From NCBI GenBank assembly GCA_943704495.1, contig CALSCR010004404.1:1-33530 (forward strand): DNA of 33,530 nt, in the 5' to 3' direction. The position numbers and the translations under genes are program-made. Each line of letters starts with the position of its first letter. The stretch's first letter is position 1. Shown here piece by piece: positions 1-8,742 of this stretch. The notes under the pieces are model-generated. The model searched no databases. It had not been told where the DNA came from and saw only the letters and a program-made list of their open reading frames with translations. Source of the DNA: Pigoraptor chileana. Its lineage: Eukaryota > Opisthokonta > Filasterea.

Positions 1-220
1 TTCTTGCAGCAACCGACAACGCCAAAACATGCAATCAAGTACACAATTCCATACAGTCCAGAATTAAACCCAATCCAAATGGCGTTTGCACAAATTAAAG
101 CCATTGTTAAACGCAGTGCTGTCACTTGTGAATCAAGTAGCCATAGAAGGTGCAATCAAACAGGTAACTTCCACACAGCTTACAAATTACTTCTCACACG
201 TAGCCAATCAAGCGTTTTAG
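1..220 (+). pseudogene. Tc1/mariner (DDE_3-like) transposase, C-terminal remnant
   Basis: The first frame carries a stretch typical of the last catalytic block of Tc1/mariner and IS630-type DDE transposases (YSPELNPIQMAFAQIKAIVK), where PxLNPIE-like residues precede the final acidic residue. The usual E after NPI is Q here. The matching C-terminal tail (AVLSLVNQVAIEGAIKQV, then NYFSHVANQAF and a stop at 218-220) is in another frame, so there is one frame change near position 113. The 5' part lies outside the window, so only the C-terminal end of a probably dead plain DNA transposon is seen. No terminal inverted repeat was identified. Confidence 0.75.
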
Positions 221-244
221 GTGAGCATTCACACAAATGCTCAC
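221..244. terminator. Hairpin directly after the transposase stop
   Basis: GTGAGCATT and AATGCTCAC form a perfect 9-bp stem with a 6-base loop. It begins on the base after the transposase stop codon. It could mark a transcript end or be part of the transposon end. Role is inferred from position only. Confidence 0.5.
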
Positions 245-716
245 TTAGCCGGCACTACGCTTCTTCAGCTTATGTGGGCTAAGGAAATAGGTGCGTTATA
301 TAAGCGCCCTCTATAAACCAACGACTTCTTTGATTTTCCCGACAATTTCTCGGTATTGAAAATCCGGCTTGCCCACTTTACGTTTGAAGGACTGTGTGTG
401 TAAACGATTATTGTGCAAACTGAGTTGAGTTTACAAGAGTGTTGTTTCAAGCGTAAGACTAGGCAAGAGACCCCCCTTCGAACGTGGTCTTGTTTGGTTC
501 CCCAAGCACGGTCAAAGTATTCGCATCCCGGGCTAGGAACGGTGGTCACGTGCGGTTACGTTGTGACGTCTTTTGAGCATCCTCGCGTCACGGGACGGTT
601 ATGAGCGTGCATTACACTCGGTGATGCGGTGGGAGCGGCCTCTTTCCCTCTCTTTTCTCTTTTCGTAACACGGGCAGTCCCAGTCTACCGTAACGGACCC
701 GTCGCGGTGCTCGACA
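245..716. other. Non-coding stretch, no gene supported
   Basis: Short overlapping open frames on both strands have no recognisable content. Just downstream of the ankyrin gene stop, around 685-708, is an imperfect GC-rich palindrome (ACCGTAACGG against CCGTCGCGGT), which may be that gene's transcript-end hairpin. Confidence 0.4.
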
Positions 717-1778
717 TCACGTGAGCTCATCATAGTCACATGTAGGTTTCATGCCAAACGCGCCGTTTGTACCACACGTATAAAATCTGAATCGTGAAAG
801 ACCAGTATGAATATGTACATTCATTGCTGAGAACCCAATGGTTTCTAACCACTCGACGACGCAGCGATAGCCATTTTCTGCTGCATGGAGCAACGCCCTG
901 TTTGTGCACCCTTCTTTGCGATTTGCGTGTAACCATTGTGCAACATCCAAAAAGCCATTCGCAGCAGCGCAATCCATTGCAGATGTTGTACAACCCTCTT
1001 CACGATGCCCATGTAGCCACTTAACTACATGTAAATGACCATTCGCAGCAGCACAATCCATTGCTGCTTTTGTACATCCCTCAGTACGGTTTGCGTGCAA
1101 CCACTCAATAACGTTAAGATGGCCATTTTCAGCTGCACGGTCCATCGCAGAAGTTGTACAGCCATCCTCATGGTACGCATGTAGCCATTTTATAACATGC
1201 AAGTGACCACCAGCTGCTGCACGATCCATTGCCAAACTTGTGCATTCGTCAATGTTGTTTTGGTATAAATATTGGAGAACGTCCAAATGGCCTCGCGCAG
1301 CCGCATTATTAAACAGTTGATTCGAACACTCGGCCACGTTGCAAAGTTTAGTTTCCAATAACCATTTAACAACATGCATGTGCCCAGAGCTTGTTGCCCA
1401 AATTAGCGCATACTTTGTACAGCCCTCAGTTCGATTTTGATTGAGCCATTGAACAATATGAAGATGGCCTTCGCCCGCTGCAGCATCCGTTATTACTGGT
1501 GCGAATGGCGGTGAAGTGTGGAATTTGGAACATCTATCCAAGTGCATGATGGCAAGAAGATTCCCTTCTAAAGCTGCATCGGCTGTAATTTTCAAGGGAA
1601 TTGGATCCTTCAATAACTGTGGAGAGATTGTCCCAATCCAGCGTTTGTACATAATATATACACGATTTTGAGAATATATAAACAATAATCGTTTGTTTGA
1701 CAGCGAAAATGTTGCACAGTCAAGTGGTGCAAGTTCTTCCATGATTTGCAAAACGATTTCTGCTGGAATGAAATCCAT
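717..1778 (-). CDS. F-box-like plus ankyrin-repeat protein
   Basis: 353 aa. Residues about 3-35 (IPAEIVLQIMEELAPLDCATF) resemble an F-box. From about residue 60 to 330 there are ankyrin-type repeats with the pattern AAxxGHLxVVxWLHxNRxEGCT and AMDxAAxNGHL, the subtype common in oomycetes and giant viruses. Known F-box/ankyrin proteins of large DNA viruses dock onto SCF ubiquitin ligases and present targets through the ankyrins; that role here is inference. The start is clear: an AT-rich TATA-like leader precedes the ATG by under 20 bases. The repeats nearest the C-terminus degrade, and the last 40 residues look unique. Confidence 0.85.
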   Translation of the reverse strand: MDFIPAEIVLQIMEELAPLDCATFSLSNKRLLFIYSQNRVYIMYKRWIGTISPQLLKDPIPLKITADAALEGNLLAIMHLDRCSKFHTSPPFAPVITDAAAGEGHLHIVQWLNQNRTEGCTKYALIWATSSGHMHVVKWLLETKLCNVAECSNQLFNNAAARGHLDVLQYLYQNNIDECTSLAMDRAAAGGHLHVIKWLHAYHEDGCTTSAMDRAAENGHLNVIEWLHANRTEGCTKAAMDCAAANGHLHVVKWLHGHREEGCTTSAMDCAAANGFLDVAQWLHANRKEGCTNRALLHAAENGYRCVVEWLETIGFSAMNVHIHTGLSRFRFYTCGTNGAFGMKPTCDYDELT

Positions 1779-1782
1779 CTAT

Positions 1783-1795
1783 CTTTTTATATATA
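1783..1795 (-). promoter_or_regulatory. TATA-like leader of the ankyrin gene
   Basis: On the minus strand this reads TATATATAAAAAG, 4-16 bases upstream of the ATG. Similar AT-rich blocks precede other genes here, such as TGATATATAATC at 20146-20156 and GATATTAAATC before 19014. Inferred promoter element. Confidence 0.45.
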
Positions 1796-1802
1796 CTTCT
1801 TC

Positions 1803-2574
1803 TGGTCTTTAAGCGTATCCGCCGCCGCTCACCACGATGTTCCTGACACAACCGGTGACTGTAGGGATCGAAGAAAGTACAGACAAGATTAATTTCGAAG
1901 CATATGTAAATAAGGTTGGCCCCGTCTTCTGCCCACGCAGTTAAGAGGGCAATCACGTTGCGGAATCAACCCGTTTTCCGCACAAACGTTTAGGTTGATT
2001 CCGCCCAAACGTTTAAGAGATCCAGTTGAAGCAACATGCCTTCCGCCCACGAAAACGTTTTATACGCAGAACACTCAGTGAATATATACCAACTTACACT
2101 TCATAACACATGTGCAGGAACTGCTCCTAGAGCGAGCTGACACTCTCTTAAATGTTTCGGATTGCGTTTCCGACAGAACAAAGTTTGCAGCAACCAGCCA
2201 GTCGACTACGTTTCTTTTCAAAAAGGCAACTCTACAGGTTCTATACTTAGCTTCTCTTTTTTTGCTCTCATTATGAATCGCTGCTCTACACACCGACCAA
2301 TCGGTGCATAACCAATTTGTATTGCACCACTTAACATATGAATTGCTCTGAATCAAATTATGATCCGATTCCCTTGCACAACATAACCATCGTGAAGAAG
2401 TTTTGATCATTCTCTCCTTGCCCACATCAGTCTTTGGGCACAAAGATTGTCTTGATCATTCTCTCCTTGCGCTAACGTTTTATTAGGATCCCTTCACAGT
2501 GGACAAGAGACTGTCTATCTTGAACATTCTCTCCTTGTGCAACACAGACTTCGAAAACAAAAAACTGTCTGTCT
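1803..2574. other. Gene-poor stretch with dispersed repeats
   Basis: Contains a family C palindrome remnant (1809-1840) and a block at 1935-2055 (TTGATTCCGCCCAAACG, TTAAGAGGGCAATC) that matches in inverted orientation the repeats at 16.2-16.9 kb. The 16-base motif GATCATTCTCTCCTTG occurs at 2405 and 2454, with a one-base variant at 2522. A 122-codon minus frame at 2075-2443, rich in Cys and basic residues, has no recognisable domain and I do not call it. Confidence 0.5.
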
Positions 2575-2575
2575 C

Positions 2576-3919
2576 CTAGTAGACATCAGAACCGTGGTGG
2601 CGCGGCGGTCCGTGCCTGGCGGTCCGTGCCTGGAATGCGCTGGAGAGGTCTGCGATAATGTCATCCGGATGCTCAAGTCCCACAGACAAGCGCAAGTGAT
2701 TCGGACGAACGCCGGCAGCGACTACCTCTGAATCGGTCTTTGCCGGGATTGTCGACGCTGGATGAATGATGAGCGAGTATGTCTCCCCAAAGCTCGTTGC
2801 CAAATAAATTAAACTCAGCCCATCCACGAATTGTTTCGTCTCCTCCAGACCTCCCCGAATTCCAAAATTGACAAGAGCGCCTCCCTTTCCTCCCAAGTAT
2901 TTATTTGTCAGTGCGCCGTTTGGATTGTCAGGCAAGCCCAAGTATTCGACAAACTCAACATCGCCGCAATTGTTCTTGCGCCACACAAGGTATTCGGCGA
3001 TCTTTAGGGCGGACGCGCACGAGCGGTCCATGCGCAAAAAGAGCGTCTCTATTCCAGTCAGAATGCCGAGGGCCGATTGGGGTGCCAACGTCATGCCAAT
3101 GTTTCTCAATGTGCAGAGTTGCAATGCGGCCGAAAATTTCAAATTTGATGGGGTGAATTTATCACTCAAGTCACCGCCATAGGCATCTGATTGGCCGCCA
3201 AGCGCAACGCAGCCCCAGTGCTCAAAATTCCCTCCGTCGACCACAACACCTCCCATGTATTCGCCATGTCCTCCGAGATATTTGCTGGCCGAATGGATGA
3301 CAATGTTAGCCCCGTGCTCAATTGGACGACAGAGGACAGGCGTGGCGAGAGTGTTGTCAATGACAAGTGGAATGTTGTGACGCCGTGCGAGCGCAGACAA
3401 CAGGGCAATGTCAGCAACGCTGGTGCCAGGGTTGATCAGCGATTCCGAAAAAATCAGCTTTGTACGTTTGTCAACACAGACGTCGTCCGCATCGCCTATG
3501 TACCGGACTTCCCACCCAAACCGTTTATAAGATGAGTTGAATGAGGATAGAGTGCCCCCATATCCGTGAGACACTGCAAGAAAGTTGTCCCCCGCCGACA
3601 TCAGCGTGTGGAAAACCGCAAAAATAGCCGACATTCCCGAACCAGTTGCAACTGCATGACGACCGCCCTCCAAGGCAGCAATCCTCGCGCACAGACGGTC
3701 GTTTGTTGGATTCTCAACGCGAGAGTACAGTTTGCGCTTGTGTTGGAAATCACCCACACACTCGTCCGGCGTCTGGTCAATCGCATTTAAAAAGAATCTG
3801 TGCCGGAGTTCGTCACAACTGCCGCTGGCAAAACTAACCGTCTGATACAGTGGCGTGCGAATTGCACCAGTGAAGTCGGGAGTAACCCCGGCACGCACAC
3901 ACTGGGTTTCAAAATGCAT
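2576..3919 (-). CDS. PLP-dependent Cys/Met-metabolism enzyme (O-acetylhomoserine sulfhydrylase / cystathionine gamma-synthase family)
   Basis: 447 aa, near full family length. Visible hallmarks: TPLYQTVSF near residue 22, YSRVENPTND (65-74, phosphate-binding Tyr/Arg region), ALEGG and GSGMSA (84-97), DNT (188-190, Asp against the pyridine nitrogen) and HSASKYLGGHG (209-219) with K213 as the PLP-binding lysine. The KYLGGHG form and the Y.R..NPTND block point to the O-acetylhomoserine sulfhydrylase/methionine gamma-lyase branch, acting in the cytosol on homoserine esters or sulfur amino acids; exact substrate cannot be read. The last residues (TARHGPPRHHGS) are encoded by a family A repeat, so the original C-terminus has been replaced or extended. 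The gene is divergent from the unknown gene at 4.4 kb. Confidence 0.92.
   Translation of the reverse strand: MHFETQCVRAGVTPDFTGAIRTPLYQTVSFASGSCDELRHRFFLNAIDQTPDECVGDFQHKRKLYSRVENPTNDRLCARIAALEGGRHAVATGSGMSAIFAVFHTLMSAGDNFLAVSHGYGGTLSSFNSSYKRFGWEVRYIGDADDVCVDKRTKLIFSESLINPGTSVADIALLSALARRHNIPLVIDNTLATPVLCRPIEHGANIVIHSASKYLGGHGEYMGGVVVDGGNFEHWGCVALGGQSDAYGGDLSDKFTPSNLKFSAALQLCTLRNIGMTLAPQSALGILTGIETLFLRMDRSCASALKIAEYLVWRKNNCGDVEFVEYLGLPDNPNGALTNKYLGGKGGALVNFGIRGGLEETKQFVDGLSLIYLATSFGETYSLIIHPASTIPAKTDSEVVAAGVRPNHLRLSVGLEHPDDIIADLSSAFQARTARHGPPRHHGSDVY
2587..2632. repeat. Family A palindromic repeat at the 3' end of the PLP enzyme
   Basis: One full copy (ACCGTGGTGGCGCGGCGG then TCCGTGCC) followed by a second partial copy of its right half. 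It encodes the last codons of the minus-strand PLP gene. The core GGCGCGGCGGTCCGTGCC can fold as a 7-bp stem with loop CGGT (one G-T pair). Confidence 0.85.
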
Positions 3920-4172
3920 CTCTCCCTACAACCCCATCACCCAATTACCATTGCGCGTTTCGCCGCGCACCACGAGCACAACACGGGTGCTCTGCGCGCC
4001 ACGTGAACAGTATGTGAACAGCACGTGAGCAGCACGTACTTGTGTAACTTTTGTAATTTTTGCATACGATTGATTACTGTGCTTGGAATCAAGGTCGCGT
4101 AAACATCGCGTTCGGGTAAAGATAAGTCACAGTTGTTCAGTTAAAAGAAGAGTTGTTCGGTATACCGTTTAA

Positions 4173-4400
4173 GCACCGTGGTGGCGCGGCGGTTCGTGCG
4201 GGGTTAAACAAAGCACCGGGGTGGCGAGGCGGTTCGTGCCCAAGTAAACAAAGCACGGTGGTGGCGCGGCGGTCCGTGCCCAAGTAAACAAAGCACGGTG
4301 GTGGCGCGGCGGTCCGTGCCCAAGTAAACACAGCACCGTGGTGGCGCGGCGGTCAGTGCCCAAGTAAACACAGCACCGTGGTGGCGCGGCGGTCCGTGCC
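4173..4400. repeat. Family A array, six copies at 40-base period
   Basis: Six direct copies of the family A unit separated by CAAGTAAACAAAGCA-like spacers, giving a 40-base period. It lies in the divergent intergenic region between the PLP gene and the gene at 4.4 kb, and is followed by a run of seven T. Open frames across it are repeat artefacts. Confidence 0.9.
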
Positions 4401-4459
4401 TTTTTTTGTTAAAATAGGTTAGAGACCTGAAATGCCGGAAACTGAAAGACTCAGTTTTG

Positions 4460-4969
4460 ATGGATCGACGTTTTCCGATGGTACATCTGTGTCTTTGGCA
4501 AGTCGTTAATGGTGGTGGCATACAAATGTTGGTCGAGCAAAAGAACGCGTTAATTCCAGCAGATCGCAAAATAGCTACAACACAGTTGTTGTACGATGAG
4601 CAAATGGACGCAATGATTCCATTTACTCGCAAACATAAAGACGTTGTATTTACAAAGGGATACATTATATTGGAATTGCAAGCAGGACCAATAGAGTTAA
4701 AGTGTCGTCTTGAAGGACCAGTGACCGTTGGTGCAATTTTGTCTGCTATGAAGAAATTCTACCAGTCGAAAATGACTGCGAAGGATCGCGCGTTTGTCAT
4801 GGAACACATGGACTTGAACAGTTGGAATAACAGGATGTTTCCCACGTGGGACAAGGTATTCGCGTACGCGGACGTGAAGGGCAAACTTAATGGCGATCAT
4901 CTTTTCTTCGAGGGTCTCGTTCGCAACAGCGCCCGTAGTCACACATACTCGGTGGCATTCAGGTCTTAA
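4460..4969 (+). CDS. Unknown protein; 5' end unresolved
   Basis: About 169 aa from the first ATG of the long frame. Blocks such as ALIPADRKIATTQLLYDEQ, AMIPFTRKHKDVVF and GPVTVGAILSAMKKFYQSKM look like a conserved globular protein with mixed charged helices and strands. I recognise no family and assign no function. The N-terminal sequence in this frame looks less natural than the rest, so the true start is uncertain and the gene may be broken at its 5' end. An AT-rich leader (TTGTTAAAATAGG) lies just upstream. It converges with the gene at 5.0-5.5 kb, with a family C palindrome between them. Confidence 0.6.
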   Translation: MDRRFPMVHLCLWQVVNGGGIQMLVEQKNALIPADRKIATTQLLYDEQMDAMIPFTRKHKDVVFTKGYIILELQAGPIELKCRLEGPVTVGAILSAMKKFYQSKMTAKDRAFVMEHMDLNSWNNRMFPTWDKVFAYADVKGKLNGDHLFFEGLVRNSARSHTYSVAFRS

Positions 4970-5028
4970 GGGACCGCAAATTTCATTTTTGTCCGCGTTT
5001 CTTCAGTTTTTGTTTGATTACTTGGTGG

Positions 5029-5050
5029 TGAGCGGCGGACACGCTCCAAA
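5029..5050. repeat. Family C palindromic repeat between convergent genes
   Basis: GGTGAGCGGCGGACACGCTC sits between the stop of the 4.4 kb gene and the end of the minus-strand gene at 5052. GAGCG and CGCTC can pair around the GGCGG core. The position suggests a shared transcript end. Confidence 0.7.
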
Positions 5051-5051
5051 T

Positions 5052-5468
5052 TTAAAGTGGATTGCCGCGACGAAACGCACCAAGGAGCTCTCGGGCTAGC
5101 GACCTGGGCGTTGTGTAATTTGTGAGAGATATGGTCACTGGAATTTCGATGGATTCTGTTTGAAAAGTGGCAATCACACCTCGGGTTTTCGCCGCAATGC
5201 TCACCGTCACCACGAATTTCTTTTCCTCAAAAGCATTTTGAATATACATTCCCCTCCTCACCACCGTCGTTGAAGAGTGTTGATCCCATGACGTTTCCAT
5301 TTTCACATGGTAATTCAAAACGATTTCGTTGCCCTGCAACTCCGCAGCCAAAAACACCTGGAACAATCGTCCAGTCACGTCGATCAATAGCGCCTTAAGC
5401 ATGTTTGTCAAATGTAGACGACGATTCAGCAGCGGACCGACCTCCCACGATTCATCCAATGAGTTCAT
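5052..5468 (-). CDS. Unknown small protein, 138 aa
   Basis: The start is taken at ATG 5468 (MNSLDESWEVG); the frame continues three codons further but only to a TTG. An AT-rich leader (AAATTAAATTGATATC) lies about 30-50 bases upstream. The protein alternates hydrophobic strands (ALLIDVTGRLFQVFLAAEL, FVVTVSIAAKTRGVIATF) and looks like a compact beta-rich domain. No family recognised, no signal peptide or membrane segment. Confidence 0.55.
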   Translation of the reverse strand: MNSLDESWEVGPLLNRRLHLTNMLKALLIDVTGRLFQVFLAAELQGNEIVLNYHVKMETSWDQHSSTTVVRRGMYIQNAFEEKKFVVTVSIAAKTRGVIATFQTESIEIPVTISLTNYTTPRSLARELLGAFRRGNPL

Positions 5469-5518
5469 TAGGAACAAACGGCAATTGAGCCTTCTTTACC
5501 AATAGATATCAATTTAAT

Positions 5519-5635
5519 TTGAGCGTATCCGCCGCTCACCACGGGTTTCCGTTGTTCACCACGGGTTTCCATTGTTCACCACGGGTTTCCATTGTTCACC
5601 ACTTGAGGTGTTTCCATTGTTCACCACAAAGGTTT
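5519..5635. repeat. Family C copy with five 20-base tandem units
   Basis: One family C unit (GAGCGTATCCGCCGCTCACC) runs into about five direct copies of TTGTTCACCACGGGTTTCCA, the last two degraded. Lies upstream of the gene ending at 5052. The rest, to 5837, shows nothing I can name. Confidence 0.75.
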
Positions 5636-5837
5636 GATCTGGAGGTTTTTGTGTTTTACTCAGTAGGGTTCGCAGTTGACGGTTGTTATCATAGCAACGT
5701 GCGTATTCACATACGTGGTACGCGGCGTAGCACGGCAAAACTCGTGATACGCGGCGGCAAAACTCGTGGTACTTACGATTTATTTGCGTTTGTTCAGTTT
5801 TTGTTGATTACACGAACGCTCTCGAAGAGAGCGGACA

Positions 5838-5862
5838 CCGTGGTGAGCGGCGGACACGCTCT
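5838..5862. repeat. Family C repeat carrying the end of the surface-protein gene
   Basis: CCGTGGTGAGCGGCGGACAC then GCTCTTA. Read on the minus strand, the stop TAA of the 5862-7265 gene is immediately followed by GAGCGTGTCCGCCGCTCACC. Confidence 0.75.
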
Positions 5863-7265
5863 TAGGGCAGCGGACGAGCGCTTTCAATGCTGAGCGGTGG
5901 ATCGCTCACGGCGTATGTTCTTCTGAACTTGCGACGGCGAATTGCGGCAAAGATGCCCACGCCGACGAACGCGGCTCCGCCGATTACCGCCGGCACTGTA
6001 ATCTTGACAATGTTGTTGCTTGTCGGAGGCTGTGTCGTTGGCTGTGTCGTTGGTTGTATCGTTGGTTGTGTGGGTGGCGTTGACGTGATTCCCAACACTG
6101 GGTAGCCAACCGCGTTGGCAAGACTGCCGGATGCAGCTCCTTGTTCCAATGCAGACGCAAAGCTGCCGAAATTCTGATCTGGCGCAAGGCCAATAAATGC
6201 CATTTCGACAATGACTGATCCCTCTCGCAATGACACAATTGCGACGTTCTCGGGCAAAAGTCCCAGATACAGCGCAATGCCTTGCACAAACGATACCCTC
6301 TTTTCTTTGGTGAAGTCCTCCAATTTTGCATCAAACCGCACCTGAACGCTGCCAGTCTTCGCAACGCCGTCGGAACTCATGGGCACAAACGTTATGTGAA
6401 ATGTAGTATTGCCCGATTGCCCTCCGCTTTTAATATTGTAAGTACAGCTCACTACCGAGTTGTCGGCTATGTCGTCATTTGAGACAGAGGAAAACACAAC
6501 CTTGCTGCCTGTCACCACATAATCCAACACAGTCGCACACACGACCGAAACTTCAATTTGGCCAGACGCACTCGGAAACACGTCCCGCTCATTGGGAAGC
6601 ACGTACACTGTTGGAATCAACCCCAACGTCCACGTTACATCGCGCAGCAGACTAAACAAAAAAATGATTGTTGGCGTCGGCCAGCTGCTACTATGCTTCG
6701 AGCTCGTCTGCTGTGTGAGCAACTGATCGCGACTGAGCGACAATGTGCTTGTCGCCCAGCTGGTAGACGAAATTGGATATGCACTTTGTTTCTCAGTTGG
6801 TCTCGGACTTGACTGCGGACTCGACTGCGGACTCGACAGCAAACTCAACAGCAAACTCGACAACAAACTCGACTGCGGACTCTGCTGCGGACTCTGTTGC
6901 GAGCTCTGTTGCGAGCTCTGTTGCGAGCTCTGTTGCGAGCTCTGTTGCGAGCTCTGTTGCGAGCTCTGTTGCGAGCTTTGCTGCTGAATTTTGCTTTGCG
7001 ACGTTGCCATGTCGTCGTTTTGTGATTCAGTTAAGTTAGGGAGTTGGCTCGGCTTTGCGCTTTCTTGAACGGTAGATGGTAGAATGATTGTTGTCGGGTC
7101 CAACATGAACGTCTGTGACAGGCTGGCAGTTGACGTCCACATGTAAACGTTTGAATTCTCAAACATGCCTTTCAAGTCATCGACATCTGGGTCGTCAATG
7201 TCTTGCGCTATGCTGCTTGCCAAGTTGGCCATAAAACACAAAAGTAAAAACGTGCTCTTCTGCAT
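5862..7265 (-). CDS. Type I membrane protein with Ser/Gln repeat stalk
   Basis: 467 aa. N-terminal signal peptide (MQKSTFLLLCFMANLASSIAQ). A low-complexity stalk around residues 90-160 is built of SSQQ repeats followed by SSP/SSL repeats. A probable folded ectodomain near 225-395 includes KRVSFVQGIALYLGLLPENV and GSVIVEMAF, an arrangement resembling SEA/ferredoxin-like extracellular modules of protists. Then come PTTQPTTQ repeats, a transmembrane helix near 421-441 and a basic cytoplasmic tail (IRRRKFRR). Likely displayed on a membrane or virion surface; function unknown. It starts 25 bases after the stop of the deaminase-like gene on the same strand. The repeat tract is prone to length change. 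Confidence 0.8.
   Translation of the reverse strand: MQKSTFLLLCFMANLASSIAQDIDDPDVDDLKGMFENSNVYMWTSTASLSQTFMLDPTTIILPSTVQESAKPSQLPNLTESQNDDMATSQSKIQQQSSQQSSQQSSQQSSQQSSQQSSQQSSQQSPQQSPQSSLLSSLLLSLLSSPQSSPQSSPRPTEKQSAYPISSTSWATSTLSLSRDQLLTQQTSSKHSSSWPTPTIIFLFSLLRDVTWTLGLIPTVYVLPNERDVFPSASGQIEVSVVCATVLDYVVTGSKVVFSSVSNDDIADNSVVSCTYNIKSGGQSGNTTFHITFVPMSSDGVAKTGSVQVRFDAKLEDFTKEKRVSFVQGIALYLGLLPENVAIVSLREGSVIVEMAFIGLAPDQNFGSFASALEQGAASGSLANAVGYPVLGITSTPPTQPTIQPTTQPTTQPPTSNNIVKITVPAVIGGAAFVGVGIFAAIRRRKFRRTYAVSDPPLSIESARPLP
6790..6995. repeat. Coding tandem repeat (SSQQ stalk)
   Basis: Units of TGTTGCGAGCTC (12 bases) repeated about eight times, with degraded neighbours (GGACTCGACTGC). In the minus-strand gene they encode the SSQQ stalk. 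Confidence 0.8.
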
Positions 7266-7290
7266 TGCGCAAGTCTTCTAATCGAATGCG

Positions 7291-7833
7291 TTAGATCATT
7301 TTTCGTTTCCATTTCGCTTTTATTTGCGCAATCGTCTTGATCCCTTTAATGGCATTTGTCTGCACTGCGACGGAAACGTACCTCCGCTGACCAGGAGATA
7401 ACGGCGGGGAAGGCGAGACCTGTCTGTAGACGGGCCTGTCTGCAAAATGGACATTCTTAACAACTTGTTTCACTTGGTGTCCAGGCTTGTACGGATTATA
7501 GGGCTTGGGCTTCTTGCGAAATGCAGACTTGATCGCCATGGTGCGGTTGACTCTAAACGCGTGTCTGTATCCCCCAGATACTTGGGCATCAATCATGTCA
7601 TCGACATACTCCATGTAAATTTCTCCCGTGTTTGTCGAATAGTAGCACTTTACAATTTTAAACTTTCGAAGCAACGGAACGCAGGCTGCACAGGGACGGG
7701 CACATGCGAGCGTGTTGTCTTTGCGCAATCGTATGACGATCATGTAGCCACGGAACATGGAGGCCACGCGCGTCAGATTATGCAGACAGTTTGCCTCCGC
7801 ATGAATAGATGGAATGCCGCGAACCGCACACAC
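7291..7833 (-). CDS. Zinc-dependent deaminase-like protein (cytidine/dCMP deaminase fold)
   Basis: About 180 aa in the open frame, which begins without an ATG, so the 5' end is unresolved and the gene may be broken there. The active-site pair of the cytidine deaminase-like superfamily is visible: HAEANCL (His ligand and proton-shuttling Glu) and, about 35 residues on, ARPCAACVPLL (PCxxC zinc ligands). The C-terminal half (about residues 95-180) is basic, with KPKPYNPYKPGHQVK and RQVSPSPPLSPGQRR, and is not part of the usual domain. Substrate (free nucleotide, nucleic acid base or other) cannot be told. Transcribed with the surface-protein gene, 25 bases apart. Confidence 0.7.
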   Translation of the reverse strand: MCAVRGIPSIHAEANCLHNLTRVASMFRGYMIVIRLRKDNTLACARPCAACVPLLRKFKIVKCYYSTNTGEIYMEYVDDMIDAQVSGGYRHAFRVNRTMAIKSAFRKKPKPYNPYKPGHQVKQVVKNVHFADRPVYRQVSPSPPLSPGQRRYVSVAVQTNAIKGIKTIAQIKAKWKRKMI

Positions 7834-8062
7834 TGGCCTAGAATAGCCGGAAATCGCCTTTGCGTTTTTCTTCTCTTTGATAAACCTTCAGAGTGCCAAC
7901 CAAGCGGGCGAATGTCGTCATACCATCGGTCTTCTTAGCGTTTGCTATCATTGTCTCAATCTCCTTTTGTACACACAATGGAACCATTTTCAATAAGTGC
8001 ACATACTGTTACGAGCACATTTCTTTTTAATCGACCTCCACTGCGAGAATCAATTTTTCCTG

Positions 8063-8305
8063 GGCACGGACCGCCACGCCACCACGGTTTTCAGTTGGCA
8101 CGGACCGCCGCGCCACCACGGTTCTCAGTTGGCACGGACCGCCGCGCCACCACGGTTTTCAGTTTTGGCACGGGCCGCAGCGCCACCACGGTTCTCAGTT
8201 TTGGCACGGGCCGCAGCGCCACCACGGTTCTCAGTTTTGGCACGGGCCGCAGCGCCACCACGGTTTTCAGTTTACTTGGGCACGGACCGCCGTGCCACCA
8301 CGGTT
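8063..8305. repeat. Family A array, seven copies
   Basis: Seven direct copies in the orientation GGCACGGACCGCCGCGCC then ACCACGGT, spaced by TTCTCAGTT(TT). Three central copies share variants (GGGCCGCAGCGCC), so part of the array arose by local duplication. Lies upstream of the deaminase-like gene and opens all frames across it. Confidence 0.9.
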
Positions 8306-8342
8306 CTGAATTCACTGCTGTCGCCTTTGTCTATCACTGATT

Positions 8343-8525
8343 TTTAGCAGTTGACTGATTTTCTTCCTCTGCTTTCTGCAGTTGACTGATTTTCTGCCGC
8401 TGACTGATTTTCTGCCGTTGACTGATTTTCTGCCGCTGACTGATTTTCTGCCGCTGACTGATTCGTTGACTGGTTTTCTGCCGTTGACTAATTTTCTGCC
8501 GTTGACTGATTTTCAGCCGTTGACT
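8343..8525. repeat. Tandem repeat, CTGATTTTCTGCCGTTGA unit
   Basis: About ten 18-base units of TGACTGATTTTCTGCCGT. The multiple-of-three period leaves an open frame on the minus strand (SQRQKI repeats), which I treat as artefact. From 8526 to 8700 nothing further is seen beyond an AT-rich stretch. Confidence 0.85.
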
Positions 8526-8742
8526 CAAACGAGCGCGTGAAGCCTCCTGACTGGTTGTAGCTCGAACTTAAATTTTTAGTGCTGCGTGTTGAATGACTGG
8601 ATTGCATCGCATGTTCTGTCTCTTAATTAATGGCCAGTTGGACTGTATGAACTTGGGTTTAAAAATCTGTCAATAAAAGTATATACAAGACGTGCAATGA
8701 GTTAATGACCAAAAACGCGGATGTGGATCATGGATTGCTCGG

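Noticed and set aside
2075-2443. 122-codon Cys-rich minus frame
   Set aside because: No domain, no convincing leader, and composition unlike the neighbouring genes.
4137-4665. Minus-strand open frames reading HGPPRHHG repeats
   Set aside because: Same family A artefact, continuing antisense into a better plus-strand gene.
7942-8347. Pro/Arg-rich open frames across the family A array
   Set aside because: Family A has no stop in any frame, so open frames here are expected by construction.
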